Counted from the first letter of the stretch, positions 9,350 through 18,568 are shown. The stretch: DNA of 64,000 nucleotides from Gammaproteobacteria bacterium UBA4421 (GCA_002389675.1 DGQF01000019.1:100518-164517); one strand, 5' to 3'. Numbers and translations are program-made. Notes: generated by a model from the letters alone, not told the origin.

Positions 9350-9733
9350 TTAACCGCTGCCCGGACCCTTCGCTTTAGGATTTTTGAACCGATTGTCTTG
9401 ATTCTCCCCGCTACGCGGTTCTAGGCACTCGAAATCTTTCTCTACCAATAGCTCAAGCATATTAGGTGATTGTCCTACCACAGCCTGAAGAGAAATCTGA
9501 GTGTCATCAGAAGCCCATGTCATTAGTTGCGGCGCCGGCACTAGCACCCCTATTTCCTGCCCGTTAAAACTCGCAGTCATCTGCGCACCCGAATCTGCCC
9601 GCAACACATACCGGAAGACTGCACCGCCGGGAAATACTGTTTGACCAACCACCGGCCGAGTTTGACTTATGGCATCTACCTCCGCTCGGTCTAAGCGCAA
9701 CCGAACCCTGTTGTCATATATGCGAATTTTCAT
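9350..9733 (-). CDS. DUF7009-like small protein
   Basis: Protein of 127 residues starting MKIRIYDNRVRLRLDRAEVD, the pattern I associate with the DUF7009 family of unknown function. The first strands are followed by a Thr/Gly-rich beta region and a short acidic Cys-containing segment (EKDFECLEP). The C-terminus is charged and probably disordered (about residues 105-127). I chose the ATG at 9733 rather than the frame's upstream start at 9763 because the family begins with this Lys-Ile-Arg strand; the ribosome site is weak for both. It lies between the GNAT gene and the PyrD-PyrK fusion, all leftward. No function can be assigned. Confidence 0.6.
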   Translation of the reverse strand: MKIRIYDNRVRLRLDRAEVDAISQTRPVVGQTVFPGGAVFRYVLRADSGAQMTASFNGQEIGVLVPAPQLMTWASDDTQISLQAVVGQSPNMLELLVEKDFECLEPRSGENQDNRFKNPKAKGPGSG

Positions 9734-9812
9734 AGTCAAAATCTTGCTCAACAAATCTGGCATCAGTTTACACCGCTGGGCCAGCAGGTAGGAAACCGAT
9801 CCGACGCGACGC

Positions 9813-10403
9813 TTAGCGCGCCGGGCGCATCATGGGTGTGACGACAGGAGAGGTCCCTTTCTGGATCTGCCCAACCACCTCAAACCCGTGACGCAAATAC
9901 AACGAAATATTGTCCGGGTTAGACGACTCAAGGTAAGCCGGCAGCCCCAATTCGTCGACGATGCGCGTCACGTGTTTCATCATCACCGAACCCAGCCCCT
10001 GACGCTGAAACGCGGGATCTACGCCCAACACAGACAGATACCAGCAGGGTTCGTTCTGAGCTCGATAATTGCCCATAGACTCCAGCACATAGCCGAGGTC
10101 GGCGTGGATATCCTCGCGCACATGCTCCGCTATCCAGGCCATGGTGCCCTCCTCATCTCCATGCACATTGGGCTTCAACCAAATAGCGACGCCCTCGAAC
10201 TGTTCAGTATGGAACGTTGTGCTGTCGGCGACGGACACCCCGGCCGCAAACAGGCCCACCATATCCATAAAACCGGGCAAAAATTCCGGGGCACTGGGCA
10301 TTATCCAACGCATAAAGGGGTCCGCACAAAACGCTAAACTGGCGGCCTTAAGCACTTGCTCTTGAGTCGCCTCACTGGCGAGAACCACACTGGGGATCGA
10401 CAT
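9813..10403 (-). CDS. GNAT family N-acetyltransferase
   Basis: Acyltransferase of the GNAT fold, using acetyl-CoA to acetylate an amine. The acetyl-CoA pyrophosphate loop is visible as QRQGLG at residues 133-138, after the strand WYLSVLGVDP. The C-terminal YLRHGF segment is also typical. At 196 residues it has the usual family length. The arrangement (a helical N-terminus before the catalytic core) resembles GNAT proteins annotated as putative N-acetyltransferases of small molecules. It is divergent from the second amidohydrolase across 255 bp. The substrate is unknown. Confidence 0.8.
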   Translation of the reverse strand: MSIPSVVLASEATQEQVLKAASLAFCADPFMRWIMPSAPEFLPGFMDMVGLFAAGVSVADSTTFHTEQFEGVAIWLKPNVHGDEEGTMAWIAEHVREDIHADLGYVLESMGNYRAQNEPCWYLSVLGVDPAFQRQGLGSVMMKHVTRIVDELGLPAYLESSNPDNISLYLRHGFEVVGQIQKGTSPVVTPMMRPAR

Positions 10404-10658
10404 AGGTTTAATCTCCTGAGAATTTGATGCCGATTACTTTAGAGCCTCTGGCATCACGTGAATAGCCATCTTAAGCCTTATTTTTCAGGGTTTCGCCAGT
10501 ATCCTGCAGGGGGACTGTTTTCGAAAATAAATTGGGCACCTGTTCACCCCGCTCGGGCAGAGCGTAGGAAACCGATTGATCCCATAGCCCACCAAACGAT
10601 TTGCCCTCGGTGGAACAACTTCGTAGGATTGACTATTTGAAATTGAGAGTAGCTTGTC
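10404..10658. promoter_or_regulatory. Divergent intergenic region between GNAT and amidohydrolase 2
   Basis: This 255-bp stretch separates two divergent genes and must hold both promoters. The only symmetric element I see is the 10-bp palindrome TTTTCGAAAA at 10518-10527. The amidohydrolase ATG at 10659 is preceded by a GAGAGTAG ribosome site. I cannot place -10/-35 boxes with confidence. Confidence 0.3.
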
Positions 10659-12350
10659 ATGACACACGCCTTAATTATCCGCGGCGGAACCATTGTGGAC
10701 GGCACCGGCAGCGAGCCCTATGTTGGTGATATTGGCATCGACAGCGGCAAAATTACCCGTATCGGCGATTTGAGCGGCGTTCAAGCAGCTCAAGTGATCG
10801 AAGCCAATGGACAATTAGTGACGCCCGGGTTTGTCGACTTACACACCCACTTGGACGCTCAGGTGGGATGGGATCCACAAATGCGTTCAAGTTCTTATCA
10901 TGGCGTAACTACCGCGCTCATTGGTAACTGCGGCGTGACCTTTGCACCTGTGGGCAAGAACAATCGACGCTACTTGGCAGAACTCATGGAGGCGGTGGAG
11001 GATATCGAAGCAGACGCCATCATGGACGGCTTGCCCTGGGACTGGACGACCTACGGCGAATACCTAGACTCCGTTCAAGCACTCAAACCCGCCCTGAATA
11101 TTGTGGGTTTAGCAGGTCATTCATCGATTCGTTTTGAAGCGATGGGCGATAAGAGCATGGACGAAGGAGTTCAGGCCAGCGACGCTGAGTTGAAGGAGAT
11201 TTGCCGCCTTGTCAGTGAGTCTGTCGCTGAGGGCGCCGTCGGTTTCTCAACGTCTCGCTTTCTTGGACATAAGGTCCCTGACGGTCGCTTAACGCCCGGT
11301 ACTTGGGCTGATGCAAGAGAAACAGAAGCCATCCAACACGCCGTCGTTGCCGGTGGCGGCGCGGGTGGCTTATTTCAGGTAGCACCTGATTTTGCGCAGC
11401 GCTTCGGCAGTGAAATGAAAATGTTTGAACAGGGTGCTCAGGCCGGATGCCATGTCATGTTTTCCGGAGGGGCCTCAGGCAAGGGTGATGGCGGCGTGGC
11501 GCGGTTCAGCGAATTTTTGGAAAGAAATAACCAAGGTGGCCGACACATTACCGGCATTTGCCATACCAGACCTAGCGGTGCCATGTTTGGCCTCGCTCAG
11601 ACCACTCCCTTTCGAAATTCAGCGTGGAAAGCCCTAATGGCGCTGCCCAGTATTGAAGACCGACTGACCGCGCTGCGAGACCCCTCCACCAGAGCTGATC
11701 TAATTGAAAGATCAAAATTATCCGGAATGACCGCAAACCCGGCCCTTATGCATCCCATGGGCACAGATGAATTCCCGAATTATGATTTGGACGCTCAGGT
11801 GACTCTAGAAAAATTAGCGCGCGAGGCGGGCAAAGACGTGGTTGAGGTTTATATCGACCGACTCATTGCCAGCGAAGGCCGTGAACTTTGGAATTACTGG
11901 GCGTTCGGCGGGCACTTGGAAAACCAGTGGAACTACATGCAAATGGAAAATTGCATTCCCATGCTCGGTGATGCAGGTGCACACGTTGGCATTTTCACCG
12001 ACTCAGATTCACCCACCTTTTTGTTGAGCGAACTGACCCGGCGTCGAGGCATCTACACCCTACCGGAAGCCATACACCGCATAACAGGGCAGTCAGCCGC
12101 GGTTCTGGGGTTGAAAGAGCGAGGCTTGGTCCACGAAGGCTATCACGCTGATCTCAACATCATCGATTACGAGCGGTTGGAAACTTGTCACCCTTACTAC
12201 GTCAATGATTTCCCCCACAACGGCGGAAGGTACATTGTTCAAAGCAAGGGCTACACGGCAACCCTGGTGGGAGGCAAAGTAGTCGTCGCACAAGGCCAAC
12301 ATAGCGGAGAGCGACCAGGACAAGTGATACGGGAATTCATACGCGCGTAA
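10659..12350 (+). CDS. N-acyl-D-amino-acid deacylase-like amidohydrolase (paralogue 2)
   Basis: Second member of the D-aminoacylase-like amidohydrolase group, 563 residues. The beta-1 metal motif HTH is at residues 62-64 (DLHTHLDAQ), the group-specific Cys at C91 (GNCGV), and a GHSSIRFEAMG segment follows near 150-160. The late metal/catalytic region reads GDAGAHVG. It differs from paralogue 1 enough to suggest a different substrate, and it stands alone with no CoA-transferase beside it. Hydrolysis of an amide or N-acyl compound in the cytoplasm is likely, since no signal peptide is present. It converges on the P450 gene across 55 bp that carry a hairpin. Confidence 0.87.
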   Translation: MTHALIIRGGTIVDGTGSEPYVGDIGIDSGKITRIGDLSGVQAAQVIEANGQLVTPGFVDLHTHLDAQVGWDPQMRSSSYHGVTTALIGNCGVTFAPVGKNNRRYLAELMEAVEDIEADAIMDGLPWDWTTYGEYLDSVQALKPALNIVGLAGHSSIRFEAMGDKSMDEGVQASDAELKEICRLVSESVAEGAVGFSTSRFLGHKVPDGRLTPGTWADARETEAIQHAVVAGGGAGGLFQVAPDFAQRFGSEMKMFEQGAQAGCHVMFSGGASGKGDGGVARFSEFLERNNQGGRHITGICHTRPSGAMFGLAQTTPFRNSAWKALMALPSIEDRLTALRDPSTRADLIERSKLSGMTANPALMHPMGTDEFPNYDLDAQVTLEKLAREAGKDVVEVYIDRLIASEGRELWNYWAFGGHLENQWNYMQMENCIPMLGDAGAHVGIFTDSDSPTFLLSELTRRRGIYTLPEAIHRITGQSAAVLGLKERGLVHEGYHADLNIIDYERLETCHPYYVNDFPHNGGRYIVQSKGYTATLVGGKVVVAQGQHSGERPGQVIREFIRA

Positions 12351-12377
12351 ATTTGTGCGCCATCCGCGCGTTCCGAT

Positions 12378-12405
12378 GCCCCCAGATCTAAAATCACCAG
12401 GGGGC
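12378..12405. terminator. GCCCCC/GGGGGC hairpin between convergent genes
   Basis: GCCCCC at 12378-12383 pairs with GGGGGC at 12400-12405, with a further GAT/ATC pair possible inside. It sits between the stop codons of amidohydrolase 2 (+) and the P450 gene (-). There is no clear U-tract on either side, so it is at most a weak bidirectional terminator. Confidence 0.35.
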
Positions 12406-13683
12406 TCATTCCACTAATTCAAATGCGACCTCAAGCGCTGTCAGTCCATGCAGCAGTGCATTTGGTGAAAAATCAGGCTCCTCCGCCCCGGGCGCCAGAG
12501 AAAAATTCTGTAAACGGGAAAAGATCACTTTAAAGCCGATGTTCATCTCGCGACGTGCCAGCGCGGCGCCTAGGCAATGGTGTATCCCTTTGCCGAAGGC
12601 GACGTGATTTTTCAAATTATCCCGCATGATGTTGAACTCGGCCGCATTCGCAAACGCCTCTTCGTCTTGATTGGCAGAAGCAAAACGCGCGAAACAAACC
12701 GAATTTTCGGGAATGGTCACACCGTGTAGTGTCACTTCACGGGTTGTGCGCCGGAACATATTTGCCGAAGGACTCGAGTAGCGAAGCACTTCTTCAACGA
12801 AACGGCTAATCATGGCTGGGCTTGGATCATTTTTAATCAGCGCATATTGATCCGGATTTTGGATGAGTAGCCAAATACCTTCAGTGATTGACGCGGCAGT
12901 GGTTTCGTTGCCCGCAACCAAGATCTGGGACAACATCGATAAACACTCCGCGTTATCGAGCGGCTTTTCACCGTCGATACTGGCGTTGACCACTTGCGAG
13001 AGGATGTCTTCCCGCGGTGAAGCGCGCCGTTCGTCCATCTTCGCCACAAAATACTGCTGAAATTCCAAAATATTTTTCGCCGCAGCAATGGTGCCTTCTC
13101 GGTCCAATTGCTGACTGAGGTTGCCAATGAATGCTTCTGTCCACTTTCGCAACAAAGGTAAGTCTTCGACAGGGGTGCCTAACTGCGAAGCAATTACTCG
13201 CAGCGGCAAAGGAACGCCAAAGGTATCTAAAAACTCACATTGACCGGCAGCCGCGAACCCATCAATCAAAGAATGTGAGGTTTGTTCAATAAAGGGTTCA
13301 AGTGCTTTGAGGCTGCTTGGTGAAAAGGCACCATCAACAAACTTGCGGTAACGGCGTTGTAGCGGTGGGTCCTGCGTTAACATAGTGGGCACATTTGGGT
13401 ACCCGCTGCGCATCAGGTCTAACACTTCCTGATCATCAGAATTCACTGCTCGACTGGCACTACCGGGCATAACGCTTGAAAAGGTTGCTGGGTCCTGCGC
13501 CATCGCGACAACATCAGCATATCGGGATATGAAATAAATACCTGACATCGGATCGTGGAATACTGGCGCCTCCTCGCGCAGACGGCGATTCATCACCGCC
13601 GGACACCTCAGCATCTCAGGATGCATCGGGACAATATCACCCACAGGGCAATGCTCTATATTCAAACCTTCAGTACTGCTCAT
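12406..13683 (-). CDS. Cytochrome P450
   Basis: Soluble bacterial P450 that would hydroxylate or otherwise oxidise a hydrophobic substrate using electrons from a ferredoxin or flavodoxin partner, none of which is encoded nearby. Numbered from the ATG at 13683: the I-helix oxygen-activation motif AGNETTA at 257-263 (Glu-Thr in place of the commoner Asp/Glu-Thr-Thr), the ExxR pair E298/R301, and the heme Cys C370 in FGKGIHHCLG. At 425 residues it is of usual length. I chose 13683 because GGTGAG lies about 8 nt upstream; a GTG four codons earlier is the alternative. It is the last gene of the leftward six-gene cluster, after a 210-nt gap from the GST. Confidence 0.93.
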   Translation of the reverse strand: MSSTEGLNIEHCPVGDIVPMHPEMLRCPAVMNRRLREEAPVFHDPMSGIYFISRYADVVAMAQDPATFSSVMPGSASRAVNSDDQEVLDLMRSGYPNVPTMLTQDPPLQRRYRKFVDGAFSPSSLKALEPFIEQTSHSLIDGFAAAGQCEFLDTFGVPLPLRVIASQLGTPVEDLPLLRKWTEAFIGNLSQQLDREGTIAAAKNILEFQQYFVAKMDERRASPREDILSQVVNASIDGEKPLDNAECLSMLSQILVAGNETTAASITEGIWLLIQNPDQYALIKNDPSPAMISRFVEEVLRYSSPSANMFRRTTREVTLHGVTIPENSVCFARFASANQDEEAFANAAEFNIMRDNLKNHVAFGKGIHHCLGAALARREMNIGFKVIFSRLQNFSLAPGAEEPDFSPNALLHGLTALEVAFELVE

Positions 13684-13893
13684 TGTCTTACTCACCCCAG
13701 AAGAAAACTTTGTTTTGCGCTATTTCGTATCGCTCAGTCTAGCGCCTAAAAAGCATGACACGTTATAAAAAATCGCGGAAAAAACCAACTTCTATCCCAC
13801 CCGTGCTCTCGGTGGCCGGTGGAGTCGGGACATGACCTGCCACATTCACTCCTAGCGGACGTCTAACTTGGATCCGCCCTGACTTTGCGGTAT

Positions 13894-14814
13894 TTAAACA
13901 GCAACTAGGTCAAAGCCGGCTTGCGGGAAGTGGTTGTGCACAACGCCGGCAACTTGCGTATCGCGCTCGACAATGATTTCCTGATGATCAGCAGCAACGA
14001 AGCGGCCTTCAACCGGGACACAACCATAGTCTACCGGCGTGACGGTGACCAGATCCCCCGATTTGAAGGGACTCATCGTGCGCGATTGCAAATCAAACGT
14101 CGTCGGCCGGCAGACGCCAGCAGCATCCAGTGCGGCCTGTCCATCACTCATCGCCATCGCCCCGTGCCCCTTGTCGCGCATCCGCTTCATCCAGCTTTGC
14201 AGAGCACTATAACCATCGAGCAACGGCCGGTTAACCGGGTTCTGGTTTAAAAACCATAAATTATGGTAAACCGAGAAATCCGCAATGGAGACACAATCCC
14301 CCAATAAATAGGGTTCATTTTGTCGCAGTGTGGTTTCCAATTCCGCCAGGCTATGGCTCAGATAGGCCATCGCCGCTGTGGGCGACAGTCCCGCAATTGG
14401 CTGGTCTCCAGAGAGCTCTGCGCGGTCTTTGGCAAAAGCCTGCGCTTCGGCTTCAGAAAATTGCCCCATCATCGTCGCCATCGCCTCTGGCCGAAAGTTC
14501 AATGCGACAACCACGCGAAAGAGCTGCGAGTCTGCCCAATCAGCCGTGCGATGAGCCAAAAAGCCCCCGCTATACAACTCATCATCCCCCACATGCCGTG
14601 CCAGGGCCGCGCTTATGACTTTGGTATCCGCATAAATATTTGCTCCGATTTGCAGAACCGGTGTCCGACGATACCCACCCGACAAGGGCATCAACAGTGG
14701 CCTGGGCATAATGCTGCTGATTTCAACCGACTGCCACGCCAGGTCATAATGCCCCAATAGTAGTCTGATTTTTTCAGAAAACAGCGAGGCCGGATAATGA
14801 TGCAGAAAAATCAT
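13894..14814 (-). CDS. Glutathione S-transferase family protein with C-terminal extension
   Basis: The first 80 residues form a thioredoxin-like GST domain (MIFLHHYPASLFSEKIRLLL; the RRTPVLQIG strand before the cis-Pro). Residues about 90-210 make the helical GST domain. Beyond these, residues about 245-306 form an extra, beta-rich segment (GDLVTVTPVDYG, EIIVERDTQVAGVVHNHFP) not present in ordinary GSTs of about 210-230 residues. A strong AAGGAAG ribosome site precedes the ATG. It lies 16 nt after folE in the same direction, so it belongs to the six-gene cluster. It may conjugate glutathione to, or isomerise, an oxidised product. The role of the extra domain is unknown. Confidence 0.85.
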   Translation of the reverse strand: MIFLHHYPASLFSEKIRLLLGHYDLAWQSVEISSIMPRPLLMPLSGGYRRTPVLQIGANIYADTKVISAALARHVGDDELYSGGFLAHRTADWADSQLFRVVVALNFRPEAMATMMGQFSEAEAQAFAKDRAELSGDQPIAGLSPTAAMAYLSHSLAELETTLRQNEPYLLGDCVSIADFSVYHNLWFLNQNPVNRPLLDGYSALQSWMKRMRDKGHGAMAMSDGQAALDAAGVCRPTTFDLQSRTMSPFKSGDLVTVTPVDYGCVPVEGRFVAADHQEIIVERDTQVAGVVHNHFPQAGFDLVAV

Positions 14815-14830
14815 ATAGCTTCCTTTGCAG

Positions 14831-15553
14831 CTAGCGCTGGCTTTGCGTGCACAGTGACAAAAATTCTCGCCTTAAGCTGGCGTTGTCTAAAAACTCACCG
14901 CGCATAATTGAATTAATCATCTTGGGCTCCATGTCCTGAACGCCGCGCCATTGCATGCAAAAATGGTCGGCCTCCATGACAATCGCCAGTCCGTTGGGGC
15001 GCATTTTGTTTTCCAGTAAATCAGCGACCTGAGATATCGCCTCTTCCTGTATTTGCGGACGGTTCATCACCCAGCGCACTAGCCGAGCGTATTTAGACAG
15101 GCCAATCAGCGCCGTCTCTTCATTCGGGAGGACCCCAATCCACACTTTGCCCATGATCGGACACAAATGATGCGAACACGCACTACGCACAGTCACAGGC
15201 CCCACAATCATCAACTCGTTCAGTTTTGAAATATTTGGGAATTCCGTTACCGCAGGGGGCGCTTCATAACGGCCCTGAAACACCTCTCTGACAAACATTT
15301 TGGCGACACGCTCTGCGGTTTCCTGAGTGTTGTGGTCGTTGTCAACGTCAATCACCAGCGCTTTGAGGACAGCTCGCAAATGCACAGCCACCTCAGCCTG
15401 TATTTCACCCAGTTCTCCCGCCTTCAAAAAATCATGAATGTTGTCATTGGCATGAAAGCGCCTTTCGGCTTGAACCAACCTTCGGCGTATTTTTTCCGAG
15501 GCCGTCCCACCGGTGGGTGCCGATACATTTGTCGGATCTAAAGTTGCATTCAC
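14831..15553 (-). CDS. folE: GTP cyclohydrolase I
   Basis: Converts GTP to 7,8-dihydroneopterin triphosphate, the entry point to folate, tetrahydrobiopterin and, in some bacteria, queuosine. The zinc site is visible as C126 and H129 in ACSHHLC, with the third ligand Cys in HFCMQWRGV near residue 197. The active-site segment GLSKYARLVRW is conserved. At 240 residues it is slightly longer than E. coli FolE (222), with a short variable N-terminus. The start is a GTG. Its place between a membrane reductase gene and a GST/P450 pair is unusual for a housekeeping folE and suggests either a second copy serving the cluster or chance adjacency. Enzyme identity is firm. Confidence 0.95.
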   Translation of the reverse strand: MNATLDPTNVSAPTGGTASEKIRRRLVQAERRFHANDNIHDFLKAGELGEIQAEVAVHLRAVLKALVIDVDNDHNTQETAERVAKMFVREVFQGRYEAPPAVTEFPNISKLNELMIVGPVTVRSACSHHLCPIMGKVWIGVLPNEETALIGLSKYARLVRWVMNRPQIQEEAISQVADLLENKMRPNGLAIVMEADHFCMQWRGVQDMEPKMINSIMRGEFLDNASLRREFLSLCTQSQR

Positions 15554-15620
15554 GGTGCGGAGCCCTCTCTAGGTTTGGCTCGATGTTAATCGCAGTTAAA
15601 TGAATGGCTTGTGAAAGCGA

Positions 15621-16496
15621 TCAATCCCTCGGGACGCGGCGCAGACTCGGCACCAGACTGGGGACTTCCGCTTGGTATATTGCGTAGGCAGGCTTATTCG
15701 CCAACTGACGTTTGTCAATCATCGGTATGCTCACACCCACAAACAACAGCACCATAACAGCAGAGCCCAAACCACTGAGCCAACTTCCGCTTACCGCAAA
15801 TCCGGCGATGCCCAACGCAAACCAAAATCCGAGCTCACCCAGATAATTCGGATGACGACACCAACCCCAAACGTCTTCACGCAGAACCTCTCCACGTCGC
15901 TCTGGATGATGACGGAAACGGCGCAATATCTGATCAGCCCGCGTTTCGAGGAGCAACGCAGAAAACCCAACCACCACCCAAACACCGTCCAACCAATACA
16001 ACGGCAAAGGTTCGCTGGCGCAAATCAGCCAAAGCGGGACACAGCCTAAAAACACCCAAACCGTGGGCATCAGCTGTATACCAAAAAAATCCAAAGCCGG
16101 GTACCAACGTCCAGCCTTTGCCTGCAGATCAACGTATCGCCAGTCTTGATGGCTTAATCCCTGCCACCCAACCGCCCAATTATACGTTAACCTAACCGCC
16201 CACAGGTTGACCAAAAGCGCCAGAATCGCTGTGCGCGTATCAAAGATCTCATAGCTGACCAACCAAAAACAAAAAAGTAGAGGGGGGGCGACGGACCAGT
16301 ACGCATCATAAAAACTCGAGTTGTCGTAGATGCGGGAGAATACAAAAATAACCGCGGTAGCAACCACATCCGCAATGGCCGCTTGCCAGAGCGGCGAATA
16401 CGAGTCGGTGAATTCAAATGTCCATAAAGCCGCGATCAGAGCTATTAAGTAGGCCGCAACAATCCGCGAAAAATCTTTCCATTGAGCGCCCTTCAT
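15621..16496 (-). CDS. DUF1295 membrane protein (steroid 5-alpha-reductase-like)
   Basis: Integral membrane protein with about seven hydrophobic segments, of the DUF1295 family related to 3-oxo-5-alpha-steroid 4-dehydrogenases and isoprenylcysteine methyltransferases. The C-terminal signature is clear: LLLETRADQILRRFR, then WGWCRHPNYLGELGFW near residues 210-235, the cofactor-binding part in this superfamily. I chose the ATG at 16496 (MKGAQWKDF) because the longer frame would start inside the upstream desaturase gene; the protein is then 291 residues. It probably reduces a double bond in, or modifies, a lipid at the inner membrane. The reaction is not determined. It is the third gene of the six-gene cluster. 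Confidence 0.85.
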   Translation of the reverse strand: MKGAQWKDFSRIVAAYLIALIAALWTFEFTDSYSPLWQAAIADVVATAVIFVFSRIYDNSSFYDAYWSVAPPLLFCFWLVSYEIFDTRTAILALLVNLWAVRLTYNWAVGWQGLSHQDWRYVDLQAKAGRWYPALDFFGIQLMPTVWVFLGCVPLWLICASEPLPLYWLDGVWVVVGFSALLLETRADQILRRFRHHPERRGEVLREDVWGWCRHPNYLGELGFWFALGIAGFAVSGSWLSGLGSAVMVLLFVGVSIPMIDKRQLANKPAYAIYQAEVPSLVPSLRRVPRD

Positions 16497-16533
16497 ATGC
16501 AGTTTACCCAAACTTCCATACGCATTAGGCCAA

Positions 16534-17436
16534 TCATGACGTAACCTGCGACAACATTCCCCAGTAGGATTTTGGTGACGTAACCCGGTCATAGTAACCC
16601 GCATGTTTTAACATATCGTGCAGAACGCCAAGATTGTAAATCGGGACTGATGCCTGCATGTGATGCTCAACATGGAAATTTACCCCTAACGGGCAAAACA
16701 TCAAACGATCAAACCATCGCGCATCAATCGTGCGGGTGTTCAGGCGCGGGTCTGCCGACATCAAATCAGGCACGTTAGCGTGCTCAGCAACCTGTCGAAG
16801 TCGGCTGACCAGTCGAAAGCTGGTTAACAACGCCAACCACCAGATAAAATAAAGCCAAATGACACCAAACATCATAAAAATACCGGCAAAGAACGTGTGT
16901 ACACAGAGACCTCGAGCCAGCGCAAGACGTCGGGATGTACTCTGCTGATTAAATCGCAGGAGCGCCCGAAAGATTCCCCTTGTTTGCTTGATCCCCGTTT
17001 GGCCACTGACATCGCGCCACAGCTTGCGTGCTAACGCGGCGCGCTCGATCGGGTAGGATCGATAATTGGGCAGATCTGGGTCTTGCGCAGTTCCTGCCAG
17101 ACGGTGGTGTTCGAGATGCCCTCGCGCGTAAAACTCCATATCTTCGAATGTCAATGCGGCAGCAAACCAGTTACCCGCCAATTGATTCAACGCCTTATTT
17201 TTGAACAACGTACCGTGACCACATTCATGCACCAAGACAAAAAACCCAAGCTGTCGGCCACCCAGTAAAAATGTACCTGCAACAATAACGACTGGGTTTG
17301 GCCAAAGCGCCATGATCGTTAATAGTCCAGCCGTCAGCAAATAGTTACTCGCAAACAATCCAAACGCTTTTAAGTCGCTACGCGAGCTGACACGGCGCAA
17401 CTGTGCTTGTGTAATCCATTCATCCAGATTCATCAT
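16534..17436 (-). CDS. Membrane fatty acid desaturase/hydroxylase
   Basis: Di-iron membrane enzyme with the three histidine boxes of the desaturase superfamily: HECGH at residues 70-74, HLEHH at 107-111 and HVEHH near 262-266. Four hydrophobic stretches fit the usual topology. It would introduce a double bond or hydroxyl group into an acyl chain or related lipid. I chose the ATG at 17436 because GGAGG lies six nt upstream; this gives 300 residues and removes the overlap with the upstream TauD-like gene that a start at 17526 would create. Spacing is 49 nt upstream and 37 nt downstream, consistent with one transcript. The substrate may be something other than a fatty acid. Confidence 0.92.
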   Translation of the reverse strand: MMNLDEWITQAQLRRVSSRSDLKAFGLFASNYLLTAGLLTIMALWPNPVVIVAGTFLLGGRQLGFFVLVHECGHGTLFKNKALNQLAGNWFAAALTFEDMEFYARGHLEHHRLAGTAQDPDLPNYRSYPIERAALARKLWRDVSGQTGIKQTRGIFRALLRFNQQSTSRRLALARGLCVHTFFAGIFMMFGVIWLYFIWWLALLTSFRLVSRLRQVAEHANVPDLMSADPRLNTRTIDARWFDRLMFCPLGVNFHVEHHMQASVPIYNLGVLHDMLKHAGYYDRVTSPKSYWGMLSQVTS

Positions 17437-17485
17437 CTCTTGCCTCCACGCCATGGCGTCGCCATCACCTTTGCTGCGGCCAAAA

Positions 17486-18568
17486 TCAGTTGCACTGTTG
17501 TGGATTGTAATAGGGGCGATCGCCACTGATCGTCACCCGCCGCAGCAATCGTTCGTGCGGGTAATAGTCACTAACCGCATAGTGCTGTGCCGCTCGATTA
17601 TCCCAAAAGGCAATCGATCCGGCAGCCCAGCTGAACCGACACGTATACTCCGGGCGAGCATGTTGCGCCAGCAACAAAGAGACCAGCTGCTGACATTCTG
17701 TCGCCGGCAGTGGCGCGTCGGCGCGCCGATCGAATAACGAATCCCGCCTTAAAAATCCACCATGAATATACAGGCCCGTTTTACCCGTTTCAGGATGCGT
17801 GCGCAGCAACGGGTGGCTCACGCCAAAAGGAATCTGTGCTTTTATTTCTGCAACTAACTCGGGCGCAAGCGCCCCTTTTGATTTGCCAAGAAATAGGCGG
17901 TAATCATGCACACCATAAACATCTTGCAGGCGGCTCTGAACCGCTTTTGGCAGGCCCAGATAGGCCGCTTGGCTGTCTGAAAAGAGTGTATCGCCACCAT
18001 AGGGTGGGGCGATAATCATTTGCGCAACCGAACCTAGAGACGGCTGTTCCATCCAGGTCACATCGGTATGCCAACCATTTTCCACGCCGGGGCGATCTTT
18101 GTCATGATGGATTTCGACAATAAAAGGATTATCACCGCGCTTTCCAAACGGAAATGCATCCAGCCCACCGAAATACCGGGCGAACGCTACCTGTTGATCT
18201 TCACTTAGCCACTGCTCGCGAGCGAAAATTACCTTTCGCTCAAGCAACACTTGTCTTAAGAACGCAATTTGCGTTTGGCTCAACGTTTGTCTGAGGTCAA
18301 TGCCATGGATAACCGTGCCAATTGTTAGGCCCAAATGTTCAAACGTAACCCCTAAGCGTTCAGCCTCTGCCTCCAACGCCTCACTCACAGGCCGATTGCC
18401 CATCTGCTCATAGGCCAAGAACAGACCCAGTGATGCTCGGTCTGAAACCGGAAACAGTTCCTCCACAGGGCGGGCCACCTTTTGACGACCTGCAAAAAAC
18501 CGCTCTCTGCTGGCATTCACTCGCTCAGCAACGTCAACCGCTATTTTATTGTAGGCTGTCAAACTCAT
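17486..18568 (-). CDS. TauD/TfdA family Fe(II)/2-oxoglutarate dioxygenase with N-terminal extension
   Basis: Non-heme iron oxygenase that couples 2-oxoglutarate decarboxylation to substrate hydroxylation. Iron ligands H167 and D169 (GWHTDVTW) and a distal His in WDNRAAQHYAV are visible, with the 2-oxoglutarate-binding Arg near the C-terminus (RRVTI). The start at 18568 has AAGGAG upstream. The oxygenase core begins near residue 75 (GVTFEHLGLTIGTVIHGIDL), so 75 residues precede it; family members usually start at the core. The extension is helical and charged and has no recognised motif. It is the first gene of the leftward six-gene cluster, so its promoter should lie in 18569-18919. Substrate unknown. 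Confidence 0.9.
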   Translation of the reverse strand: MSLTAYNKIAVDVAERVNASRERFFAGRQKVARPVEELFPVSDRASLGLFLAYEQMGNRPVSEALEAEAERLGVTFEHLGLTIGTVIHGIDLRQTLSQTQIAFLRQVLLERKVIFAREQWLSEDQQVAFARYFGGLDAFPFGKRGDNPFIVEIHHDKDRPGVENGWHTDVTWMEQPSLGSVAQMIIAPPYGGDTLFSDSQAAYLGLPKAVQSRLQDVYGVHDYRLFLGKSKGALAPELVAEIKAQIPFGVSHPLLRTHPETGKTGLYIHGGFLRRDSLFDRRADAPLPATECQQLVSLLLAQHARPEYTCRFSWAAGSIAFWDNRAAQHYAVSDYYPHERLLRRVTISGDRPYYNPQQCN

